In this document: piece after piece, positions 50,901 through 61,468 of the stretch
How the letters are laid out: every line of letters starts with the position of its first letter
Numbering within the stretch: the first letter of the stretch is position 1
DNA from: Temnothorax longispinosus
Lineage: Eukaryota; Arthropoda; Insecta; Hymenoptera; Formicidae
Direction of reading: 5' to 3'
Length of the DNA stretch: 64,000 nt
Assembly: GCF_030848805.1 (NCBI RefSeq)
Contig: NC_092363.1
Span: forward strand, 20,926,600 to 20,990,599
Made by a program: the position numbers and the translations under genes
Notes under the pieces: generated by a model
Database searches by the model: none
Seen by the model: the letters and a program-made list of their open reading frames with translations, nothing else
Told to the model about the DNA's origin: nothing

Positions 50901-52622
50901 TTAAGTTTAATCGTCCATTAATACAGGAGATCGATCATGTATCTTTTCCCCTAGGACGGAAACGTGAAAATTGAAAAGTTTATCTCTTTCTATTCAACAC
51001 CAATAGAAAGAGATAGTTACATGAAACTTTTTATTTTTTACGTTTCTGTTCTAAGGAAAGGGTTACATGATCGCTACCTAGATCGTAAATAAACACACCT
51101 CAACAATGGTTTTTATGTGTACTTTGATTAACTCTTCTTCTACAACTTTTACTATCCGTGATTCAGTTGATTCATCTAAATAATGTTTTGCCCTTTCAGA
51201 TTCTTCGCGGATTCTAGCTTCAACCTTTTCTATATATTCCGATACACTATTTCTTGCCAGAAATTTTTGAGATTCTCCCTGAAGAAAATTTTGCAAGTTA
51301 CATATGTGCATGTATATGTATAAAAATATTGTACGTATCTCATACTGGACACTCACTTTATAAAACTCAGCACTTTGTTGTAAAAAAGGCCTTTCAAAAT
51401 TTTCCTCATAAACTTGGCGATTGTTAATTCCAAGTGTAATTAACATTTGGCAGGCATTTTTTATAGCGCTACGATCTGCAACTTCTTCTCCTCTTCTTTC
51501 CCTCGTGACCATACCTAATAATGTTTCCCGTAAATGTTCTTTAACACATTCATATCTGACTATCTAAAAAATTTATAAGAAACTCGTCAATATTAAACAT
51601 ACTTAAACAATTATTTTAAATAAATTACAGCAACTTAACGTTGCAAAATCAACAATCATATGAAATACTAGTTTATTACAATACAACTTTGTGACTTCTA
51701 AATTCTTTATAAGACAATGCAAATTAAAAATGAAAATTACCTGATCTCGAAAAATAATTAATCCAAGATTATACACATTGTCTACATTATTCCGTTGAAC
51801 ATACGTTTTATTCAAGTACATCAAGATACCACCGATTATCACCATTGACGTTTGATGATTGTTCCATGCTAGATTTAACGTTTGTAGGAAGTTATTATGG
51901 AAGGAACGGCGAACATCCTCTCGCACTTTGTTTTCAAGATGTTGCGTTAGGACTTCCTTCAGTCCCGTGTATAATCGTTCGCCGTAATTGTGACTAACCA
52001 TCGTGAAAACATTGCGATAAAGTTCTTCAAAACTGAGGCCAGAGTATCTTATCTCTATTATCTCTTGAAAAGCACTCTTTAATGAGGTCCAGATACTTTC
52101 TGCATCCTCCTCATTCACAGTCTGTGAAAACAGAGTGTTTATAACTAATGTTTCTATATTTCAGCACAAACTTTACAAATGAGGGTAAGAATTGGCAATA
52201 ACAGCCAGCGCAGTAAATATTATAGGGCGCATATGTATTTTATTATGATACAAAAATAATTAAAATCTTGAGTGGTATAATCGAGTACGTTCCGACCTTT
52301 TCTTTATGTAATTTTGCAGCGCATGATATTAGCAAATTGCAACAAGATCATATTGTTCAAATTTTTACGCAGTCAAATGGTTAAAAAGGCTTATAAATAT
52401 TCAAAAATAGCACATCAGCTTCTTGCATGTCGTTAATAAAGATATTGAAAAGAATAGGAAATATCGGAATGCAGCCCATGTCAGCTCTTTGCAGTTATTC
52501 TCAATAATTTAATAAAAGTGTTTCTCACTTATTCTAATACGATAAAAGAAACGTCGTATTAGAATATTTGTGAAAGTTTGTATACGTAATATATCACTTA
52601 CCGACATGAATCGCATCATCAT
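47964..52622 (-). CDS. Cullin-3-like gene, copy A
   Basis: Thirteen exons (52602-52622, 51741-52121, 51357-51563, 51099-51278, 50361-50735, 50111-50281, 49877-49984, 49439-49616, 49193-49347, 48914-49083, 48367-48505, 48067-48194 and 47964-47988) join without stop or frameshift to 745 residues. The product has cullin repeats (LSFEELYRN, LYTGLKEVL, YNLGLIIFRDQ), the cullin homology core (KRLLLNKSVSDDSEKNMIS, RVLTTGFWP), the winged helix with IVRIMKARK, where the NEDD8 lysine falls at about 689, and the cullin end VYTYVA. Cul3 is the scaffold of CRL3 ubiquitin ligases, binding BTB adaptors at its N-terminus and Rbx1 at its C-terminus. Oddities are a seven-residue N-terminal extension, loss of a 26-residue loop present in copies B and C, and changes such as KKDVKR for KKGVKG. 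It is a divergent paralog rather than the canonical gene. Confidence 0.88.
48574..48881. mobile_element. TTAA-flanked MITE in copy A intron 10
   Basis: TTAACACATTTGCAG at the left and CTGCGAAAGTGTTAA at the right are inverted ends with TTAA borders. The interior matches the 19.58-20.02 kb element without its nested insert. Orthologous elements occupy the same intron of copies B and C, so the insertion predates the duplication. Confidence 0.75.
50793..50876. mobile_element. Near-perfect hairpin element, copy A intron 4
   Basis: Arms of about 38 bases (core CAGCAAACACAGAAGACACC) flank a six-base loop. One mismatch is seen in the central part (CTC against GCG). Matches the element at 57611-57694. 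It is a foldback or MITE within the Cul3 transcript. Confidence 0.75.
50932..51073. mobile_element. Imperfect foldback element, copy A intron 4
   Basis: The ends CGATCATGTA and TACATGATCG are inverted, and the similarity continues through TTTCC-TAG-AC-GAAACGT to ATCTCTTTCTATT at the centre. A 9-base extra segment sits in the right arm. There is no coding capacity. Confidence 0.7.
52415..52495 (-). mobile_element. Reverse-transcriptase fossil in copy A intron 1
   Basis: Read on the minus strand, GC, a few residues, then PILFNIFINDMQEAD resembles the palm-domain GCPLSPxLFNIxIND block of non-LTR retrotransposon reverse transcriptases. Only about 25 codons survive before a stop. The same fossil lies in copy B at about 59219-59290. 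Confidence 0.55.
52531..52565. repeat. 12-bp perfect hairpin near the copy A intron 1 donor
   Basis: ATTCTAATACGA (52531-52542) and TCGTATTAGAAT (52554-52565) are exact inverted repeats around 11 bases, 36-70 bases downstream of the first splice donor on the minus strand. It is also in copy B (59339-59373). Confidence 0.75.
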
Positions 52623-53172
52623 CGCTTATTAAAAAAATATGCGAAGCAAATTTAGCGAATAATATGTAATTATAATCTGCTTAGGTTCTGATTATTACAT
52701 TGATGTAGCTAATAGGATGGTTCTTCTTGAACTGTATAGATGTTAATAATCACACAAACCATTGTAGCCAAAGGGCGATCTCTCCAAAACATAACGGAAA
52801 TAAATAACGTAAACATATATATATACAAGGTTATAACGGTCGTCACAGTCTTTATTGACGGAATAATATTTCGTGAGCTCAAATAAATTATGAATTTGCG
52901 AGCTGACGAAATTTGATACAAATTCGCTTAATTCAATTTGCATAAAAAATAAGAGATTTTGAAGAAAAAGTAGATCTAATTATTATTTTTTTTAAACAAA
53001 TATGTTTATTTCTTAATCATATAAAATAGAATTTCTTAGCTTAATCATATAAAATAGAATCTCTTTGATAAATTTGTATAAATTCTAACAAAATACATTA
53101 GATTATATCAACATATCTTCTTTTGTTGCAATTTTTTTGGCATAAAGTTATTTGATAAAGTTCAATCTGCTG

Positions 53173-53216
<44 letters not shown>

Positions 53217-53344
53217 GGTGTGGGTGTGTGTGTAAAACTTTACAAGGGTAATTTTTTAGTTAGGGTAAACTGAATATTTTGTATTTGTTTAGCGTGTTAA
53301 ACTTTGTGTAGGAAATAAATGTATTGGGTGAATATTTCAGGATA
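52623..53344 (-). promoter_or_regulatory. 5' flank of Cul3-like copy A
   Basis: The copy A promoter and 5' UTR must lie in these 0.72 kb before the next unit starts. It is AT-rich with a TA/TG microsatellite at 53176-53233. An in-frame TAA two codons upstream of the first ATG confirms the start within this exon. No clear core-promoter motif was identified. Confidence 0.5.
53176..53233. repeat. (TA)n followed by TG-rich microsatellite
   Basis: TA run 53176-53213, then a TGTGGG/TG run to 53233. The matching place at the end of unit B is a pure TG run instead. Confidence 0.9.
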
Positions 53345-54708
53345 AATAAGTGCTGTTGTAGCATTTTAATTTTATTCAGTTTTGTGTACGAAAAAGGGTA
53401 AAATTTTCATTTAAATATTAAAACTCCATCTTAATAAATAAAGAGAGAATACAAATAAAAATAAAAACATAATACCAATTATTCGCATTTTTTTACTACA
53501 ACGTGAAAGTGTGCAATACATATTTGAGTTAAACTGCATTTTATTAAGATCTTCGTCTTTATTTAATCTCATGCGCACATATCATCCCACTAACAAATTC
53601 TGCATCTCTTACAGATTCGTAGATCCTACTTTTGGCGTACTATAATAAATATTCTGTGTTGTACTAAAACGTTCAGTGGATTAAATTGCAATGAAATAAT
53701 TAAAAAGCTAGGTGGAAGAGGTGGAAGTTGTTATGCGTCAACATTGGAGAGTGTATAATGTTTATTATTACATAAATTCAAATTATATATTTATATAAAT
53801 ACAAAATATAGTGTGAAAGCATATCTTAACTAATTATATATCCAAAAGATGACTTGTTAGATGAAAATCAACACTTGTGTATTCATATGTTTTTTATATA
53901 AGAAGATAAACGTGATTTATATTTAGGGGTGTGGAGTGCAAACTTGAAAAACAATATTGAATTTTTGGAAATGAGACAAGTATATTCTTAATATAATACA
54001 TTTACATCACTTATTTACATATATAAATGATAGACATTGACGTAAATAAAACTATATGTAAATGTACCATTCCTAAATTTACGATATATATTCAGATAGT
54101 ATTTGTTATCATAGACAATCACAGTTTTACAAGTGTAGAAAAGTTTCTAATTGCGGTATTATCAATGTGAATCATCTTCGGTAACTTAATTGTATTTCGC
54201 ATCATTAGAAACGTACGTTAACTATTAAGTGTATAAGTTGTCTAATTCAAATCAAATATTTTATAATGGATATAAACACATCATCTTACAATTTTCAGCA
54301 CTCAATAATGACCCATTCTCTATTTTTTTTGTCTTTATATTTGCAATATCGGCCGTACTCAATATTTTACCATTTTCGATCAACTTCCCAATCATATATT
54401 CCTGTAAAGAACATTACGCTGTAAATTTAAAGCTAAATAAGTGTCAATATATAGTCAATATATTAACTGTATACATATATACAGAATATCCAAGCTCTAT
54501 GGAAATGTAATTTTCTTGTTGACATGGAATATCCCCTGGACATTAATAATTCACAACCGAGGAATGAGAATAATAAGAAGATAACGATAGTGACACCAAA
54601 TAATGGTGATGTAATAATGATTCGGTGAATAAAATATGAAGAATCATTAATGTGTAGTAAGAGGATATAATATATTATTACAAATTACTTACATGTTTGA
54701 ATTCAGCA
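53345..54708 (-). other. 3' flank / probable 3' UTR of Cul3-like copy B
   Basis: Counterpart of 46525-47963, with scattered small indels. No gene of its own. Confidence 0.5.
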
Positions 54709-57700
54709 TTAAGCAACATATGTATACACCTTCCTGTAAATCGTAGAATGTATTAGTTTGTATTTCAGTAAATATTAGCGTCAATGTATAACATGCATTA
54801 CATACAAATCTTCCTCTGTACGAGCCAAGTACTCTCGTTCGATTAAGCCTTCGATACGTTTCTTAATTATTACAGGTGAAGGCAAAAATCGACCTCTTAA
54901 CTGTTCTGTTACTTCTGTTACCAGTATATTATGCTAATAAAAGAGAAAATATATTGATATATATTGATTATGCTCTATATATTCTACACATATTATAGTT
55001 TATCTCGAATAAAAAAATATTTTCTTACGTTCAAAAAATATGTATCAATGAATTAACCGTGTAAAGTGAACTTATATTTATAAGAATTTTCAAGTTACAT
55101 ACAGGCATACGCTTTCGGGCTTTCATAATTCGTACGATGGCTGCTTCGATCTCGTGTTTCCGGTCTTCATCGATTTTACTGCGCGTCTCTATTCTCTCAG
55201 GTTCGGATTCTCCCTTTGCTGCTACGGTCTGGATTTTTACTCTTAACAAAAGCGATACAAACATTCAATAAAAGATGGTTATTTACATCACATATATTAT
55301 TAACACATTTGCAGTTACTAAACTAACGTAATTTTATGTCATTTTTAAGATTTGTAGCCAATTGTCCTTGATGTAATTTTACGTTATTTTAAAATGTAGT
55401 TTGTTGCCGCTGGTATAATTTAACGTTATTTTATATTTTTAGGAAAGCACATGATTTTATGATTCGTATTTATGATTACTGCAGCTATATAACAATAAAT
55501 TGATTTCATCAAAATGAGCATTTAAACGGAATTAAAAACAGTTTGGATCCGAAAATGAAACAAATTTGCACGTAGCTCTCAGTACAGTCACGCGCTAGAA
55601 TCGCCAGCTGCGAAAGTATTATATATCATTTATTGCATAAAAATATAATACCTATGTAATTTACTGGTAAAACTGTCGTTCACGCAGAAACAATCCGTAG
55701 ATTCAATTGCCTTGGTACGAGGATGTTTAAGTAAAATTCTTTGTGTAACTTTACCCATGGAAAGAGATTGCAATGCTCTGACCAAATCCCTCTCTGGAAT
55801 ATCGGTTTCACCTTGAATTTCCTACACAATATTCATACATATGTATATATAGAAATTATAAACATTTTTTATTCTTCGTGTAACATATGTAGATATGAGA
55901 TGAGTAATTAGCTGCTTAAATATCAAAACTCACCTCATATGTGAAACTTTCTATTTTATTGAACAGCATTAACACACACATTTGGTAAGTGGAAACTTGT
56001 ATTATGTGCTTTCGTGGTGCACTACATATGCTGCTTCGCTGGCTTACTAAGCCGCTGCTTGCGCTATCGTTCCCAATAGAACTCGAAGATGATGGAGTAT
56101 TCAAGCCTCCGCAATTACTCTCTTCTCTTCGTGGTCCATAAAATAGAGCGTTTAGATCAGCAGAACCTGTACAAATTTTTATCATTGCACTCATTATATT
56201 ACTAAATGCTTAAGTAAAAACAGATATTGATAAAGACATAAAAATAATAACTCACCTAATTGTGGCTGTAACGTTAATTGTCGACCGCTTTGTTTAGCAA
56301 GGTAGAAGCGCCGGAAGGCATCAAAGGCATCACGCGGAGCAGTGGGCATACTGCATTTTCGAGTGGCTGATTGCATTGGCCAGAAACCAGTTGTGAGCAC
56401 TCGGACACTTAGATCCACACCATGTAGATTTGTCTTTATGAAACATACACAGATAAAACATAGAATAATAATCTATATATCTATGATATACGCATAAATA
56501 CAACTTTTATAAAATGTTTTAATTAAACATAACCAGAATATTACGTGTTAACAATCTTTTCTGTAACTTATACACTAATTTATATTCTATTTATACATAT
56601 GGAAATATTTAAATTGATATTGATATAAAATCTTAATATTATATTTTATTATATTTTCTTTATTAGCTGGTCTATGCTTTATTATATTATTTTGAAACTT
56701 ACGCCAGACGTGAGAACATGATTCTTAAATTCATCCATAATAGTGTTACTGAGTGTTATATCCTTAAACATGCATTCTAACTTTGATGTGAACAGACATC
56801 CACATTCAGTCTAAAAAAATAATCAAAAAATATGTTTTTAACTTCTTTTAATATAAAAATGTAAGCAATACACCCGTTTCAGATATGAACAAAACTATTT
56901 TGATCTAGAATATCATTATATCTAGTTCTAGTTCTCACCTTAAGTTTGGATATCATATTCTTTTCACTATCATCTGAAACAGACTTATTCAACAATAATC
57001 GTTTGGCTAAGTGTTGTTTATAGTACCGTTCAAATACATCCTTTTCTTGTAAGAAACGGAATAAAACCATAGTTTTATCTAGGATCCCTTCAATCTCCTG
57101 CTCTGTCATCTAAAACCAAATATATTCATGTATCGAAAGTCATACGAAATGTAACAATGCAATTATACACATAATACTAACTCCTTTAACGCCTTTCTTC
57201 AATTTGTCGTCGATAAATAGCGACAGATATTCCGGGCTTTTAGGATTCAAGTTAAGGAAGTATACAAAATCCGATGCTATCATCTGTTCATAATTCTTGT
57301 CATTATTGAAAGAATAACGTAGAAAATTATCAAAGCGATCTTTTAGATCTAACAAATTTTGGACGTAAAGAACGGCATTTGTGGTTGATTCATGCTCTTC
57401 TTGCACTAACGCGCGGCCCTGCTCTCTGAGGAACTGAGATACACAGTCGCACACAATGCGAAATCCGTCTGATACTCTCGAAAATAGTTTATACATTTTA
57501 CCAAGATCTTCCGTTTTCTGATTTTTGAGCATCTGTGCTACACGACTGTTTTCCATCTGTCAAACAAGAGATGTTAAGGTATATAACACATAATATATAT
57601 TATGTGCTAAACATCTCAGCAAACACAGAAGACACCGAGTGCGCAATTTGGTATTAAATTGCGCACTCGGTGTCTTCTGTGTTTGCTGGGATGTAATTAT

Positions 57701-59430
57701 ATAACACATGATATGTATTTAAGTTTAATCGTCCATTAATACAGGAGATCGATCATGTATCTTTTCCCCTAGGACGGAAACGTGAAAATTGAAAAGTTTA
57801 TCTCTTTCTATTCAACACCAATAGAAAGAGATAGTTACATGAAACTTTTTATTTTTTACGTTTCCGTTCTAAGGAAAGGGTTACATGATCGCTCTAGATT
57901 GTAAATAAACACACCTCAACAATGGTTTTTATGTGTACTTTGATTAACTCTTCTTCTACAACTTTTACTATCCGTGATTCAGTTGATTCATCTAAATAAT
58001 GTTTTGCCCTTTCAGATTCTTCGCGGATTCTAGCTTCAACCTTTTCTATATATTCCGATACACTATTTCTTGCCAGAAATTTTTGAGATTCCCCCTGAAG
58101 AAAATTTTGCAAGTTACATATGTGCATGTATATGTATAAAAATATTGTACGTATCTCATACTGGACACTCACTTTATAAAATTCAGCACTTTGTTGTAAA
58201 AAAGGCCTTTCAAAATTTTCCTCATAAACTTGGCGATTGTTAATTCCAAGTGTAATTAACATTTGGCAGGCATTTTTTATAGCGCTACGATCTGCAACTT
58301 CTTCTCCTCTTCTTTCCCTCGTGACCATACCTAATAATGTTTCCCGTAAATGTTCTTTAACACATTCATATCTGACTATCTAAAAAATTTATAAGAAACT
58401 CGTCAATATTAAACATACTTAAACAATTATTTTAAATAAATTACAGCAACTTAACGTTGCAAAATCAACAATCATATGAAATACTAGTTTATTACAATAC
58501 AACTTTGTGACTTCTAAATTCTTTATGAGACAATGCAAATTAAAAATGAAAATTACCTGATCTCGAAAAATAATTAATCCGAGATTATACACATTGTCTA
58601 CATTATTCAGTTGAACATACGTTTTATTCAAGTACATCAAGATATCACCGATTATCACCATTGACGTTTGATGATTGTTCCATGCTAGATTTAACGTTTG
58701 TAGGAAGTTATTATGGAAGGAACGGCGAACATCCTCTCGCACTTTGTTTTCAAGATGTTGCGTTAGGACTTCCTTCAGTCCCGTGTATAATCGTTGGCCG
58801 TACTCGTGACAAACCATCGTGAAAACATTGCGATAAAGTTCTTCAAAACTGAGGCCAGAGTATCTTATCTCTATTATCTCTTGAAAAGTACTCTTTAATG
58901 AGGTCCAGATACTTTCTGCATCCTCTTCATTCACAGTCTGTGAAAACAGAGTGTTTATAACTAATGTTTCTATATTTCAGCACAAACTTTACAAATGAGG
59001 GTAAGAATTGGCAATAACGTAAATATTATAGGGCGCATATGTATTTTATTATGATACAAAAATAATTAAAATCTCGAGTGGTATAATCGAGTACGTTCCG
59101 ACCCTTTCTTTATGTAATTTTGCAGCGCATGATATCAGCAAATTGCAACAAGATCATATTGTTCAAATTTTTACGCAGTCAAATGGTTAAAAAGGCTTAT
59201 AAATATTCAAAAATAGCACATCAGCTTCTTGCATGTCGTTAATAAAGATATTGAAAAGAATAGGAAATATCGGAATGCAGCCCATGTCAGAGCTCTTTGC
59301 AGTTATTCTCAATAATTTAATAAAAGTGTTTCTCACTTATTCTAATACGATAAAAGAAACGTCGTATTAGAATATTTGTGAAAGTTTATATACGTAATAT
59401 ATCACTTACCGATATGAATCGCCTCATCAT
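54709..59430 (-). CDS. Cullin-3-like gene, copy B
   Basis: Thirteen exons (59410-59430, 58557-58937, 58173-58379, 57915-58094, 57182-57556, 56939-57109, 56703-56810, 56256-56433, 55934-56166, 55652-55821, 55103-55241, 54806-54933 and 54709-54733) join in open frame to 771 residues. Domain order is as in copy A. Copy B keeps more family-typical residues: KKGVKG then MTEQE, FERYYKQHLAKR and SRFLPSP-type GRFLPSPVIIKKRIEGLIER. Exon 9 carries the Ser-rich loop (TPSSSSSIGNDSASSG, then QRSS) missing from copy A. The NEDD8-acceptor lysine in IVRIMKARK is at about residue 715. The start is MMRRFIS, with TAA two codons upstream. The Tyr of the usual NAYTM block, a BTB contact in human CUL3, is Phe (NVFTM), as in copy A. 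It is likely a functional or recently functional paralog. Confidence 0.9.
55310..55623. mobile_element. TTAA-type MITE in copy B intron 10
   Basis: Orthologue of 48574-48881. The left TTAA is intact, while the right border has mutated (AGTATTAT). Confidence 0.7.
57611..57694. mobile_element. Perfect hairpin element, copy B intron 4
   Basis: Perfect 33-base arms (57617-57649 and 57656-57688) flank a six-base loop. Outer bases ACATCTCAG/CTGGGATGT nearly extend the stem to 84 bases. A transcript of this intron on either strand would form a near-perfect stem-loop. Confidence 0.8.
57750..57891. mobile_element. Imperfect foldback element, copy B intron 4
   Basis: Counterpart of 50932-51073, with the same ends and central arm sequences. 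Confidence 0.7.
59219..59290 (-). mobile_element. Reverse-transcriptase fossil in copy B intron 1
   Basis: Same GC...PILFNIFINDM block as in copy A at the equivalent intron position. It was inherited through the duplication rather than inserted again. Confidence 0.5.
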
Positions 59431-59950
59431 CGCTTATTAAAAAAATATGCGAAGCAAATTTAACGAATAATATGTAATTATAATCTGCTTAGGTTCTGAT
59501 TATTACATATTGATGTAGCTAATAGGATGGTTCTTCTTGAACTGTATAGATGTTAATAATCACACAAACCATTGTAGCCAAAGGGCGATCTCTCCAAAAC
59601 ATAACGGAAATAAATAACGTAAACATATATATATACAAGGTTATAACGGTCGTCACAGTCTTTATTGACGGAATAATATTTCGTGAGCTCAAATAAATTA
59701 TGAATTTGCGAGCTGACAAAATTTGATACAAATACGCTTAATTCAATTTGCATAAAAAATAAGGGATTTTGAAGAAAAAGTAGATCAAATTATTATTTTT
59801 TTAAACAAATATGTTTATTTCTTAAGCATATAAAATAGAATTTCTTAGATAAATTTGTATAAATTCTAACAAAATACATTAGATTATATCAACATATCTT
59901 CTTTTGTTGCAATTTTTTTGGCATAAAGTTATTTGATAAAGTTCAATCTG

Positions 59951-59990
<40 letters not shown>

Positions 59991-60097
59991 CTTTACAAGG
60001 GTAATTTTTTAGTTAGGGTAAACTGAATATTTTGTATTTGTTTAGCGTGTTAAACTTTGTATAGGAAATAAATGTATTGGGTGAATATTTCAGGAAT
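59431..60097 (-). promoter_or_regulatory. 5' flank of Cul3-like copy B
   Basis: Counterpart of 52623-53344. It contains a pure TG microsatellite at 59952-59986. No distinct core-promoter element recognised. Confidence 0.45.
59952..59986. repeat. (TG)17 microsatellite
   Basis: A pure TG run at the place where unit A has a TA run followed by TG. Confidence 0.95.
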
Positions 60098-61468
60098 AAT
60101 AAGTGCTGTAGTAGCATTTTAATTTTATTCAGTTTTGTGTACAAAAAAGGGTAAAATTTTCATTTAAATATTAAAACTCCATCTTAATAAATAAAGAGAG
60201 AATACAAATAAAAATAAAAACATGATACCAATTATTCGCATTTTTTTACTACAACGTGAAAGTGTGCAATACATATTTGAGTTAAACTGCATTTTATTAA
60301 GATCTTCGTCTTTATTTAATCTCATGCGCACATATCATCCCACTAAAAAATTCTGCATCTCTTACAGATTCGTAGATCCCACTTTTGGCGTACTATAATA
60401 AATATTTTGTGTTGTACTAAAACGGTCAGTGGATTAAATTGCAATGAAATAATTGAAAAGCTAGGTGGAAGAGGCGGAAGCTGTTAATTAAACGTCAACA
60501 TTGGAGAGTATGTTATATAATGTTTATTACTACATATAAATTCAAATTATATATTTATATAAATACAAAATATAGTGTGAAAGCATATCTTAACTAATAT
60601 ATATATATCCAAAAATGGACTTAGATGAAAATTAACACTTGTGAATTCATATGTTTTTTATGTAAGAAGATAAACAAACACACATTTAGGGGTGTGGAGT
60701 GCAAACTTGAAAAATAATATTGAGTTGTTGGAAATGAGACAAGTCCATTCTTAATAATACATTCACATCAGTTATTTACATATATAATTGATAGACATCA
60801 ACATAAATAAAACTATATATAAATGTACCATTTTTTTTCTAAATTCATCACGACATATTCAGATAGCATTTGTTATCATAGACAATCACAGTCTTACAAG
60901 TGTAGAAAAGTTTCTAATTGCGCGCGGTATTATCATCTTCGGTATAACTTAATTGTATTTCGCATCATTAGAAACGCTAACTATTAAGTGTACAAGTTGT
61001 CTAATTCAAATCAAATATTTTATAATGGATGTAAACACATCATCTTACAGTTTTCAGTACTCAATAATGACCCATTCTCTATTTTTTTTTGTCTTTGTAT
61101 TTGCAATATCGGCCGTACTCAATATTTTACCATTTTCGATCAACTTCCCAATCATATATTCCTGTAAAGAACATTACGCTGTAAATTTAAAGCTAAATAA
61201 GTGTCAATATATAGTCAATATATTAACTGTATACATATATACAGAATATCCAAGCTCTATGGAAATGTAATTTTCTTGTTGACATGGAATATCCCCTGGA
61301 CATTAATAATTCACAACCGATGAATGAGAATAATAAGAAGATAACGATAATGACACCAAATAATGGTGATGTAATAATGATTCGGTGAATAAAATATGAA
61401 GAATCATTAATGTGTAGTAAGAGGATATAATATATTATTACAAATTACTTACATGTTTGAATTCAGCA
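60098..61468 (-). other. 3' flank / probable 3' UTR of Cul3-like copy C
   Basis: Counterpart of the A and B 3' flanks. From about 60400-60420 to about 61096-61140 it follows copy A bases and lengths; outside that it follows copy B. Confidence 0.5.

Larger units (their letters stand above)
46525..53344. repeat. Tandem unit A of the Cul3 array (about 6.82 kb)
   Basis: The unit starts with AATAAGTGCTGTTGTAGC at 46525 and ends where the same motif recurs at 53345. It carries one complete Cul3-like gene with its 3' flank, introns and 5' flank. The sequence left of 46525 does not resemble the end of a unit, so this is the left edge of the array. Confidence 0.9.
53345..60097. repeat. Tandem unit B of the Cul3 array (about 6.75 kb)
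   Basis: Starts with the same AATAAGTGCTG motif as unit A and runs to its recurrence at 60098. Coding and intronic sequence closely follow unit A, indicating a recent duplication. Confidence 0.9.
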
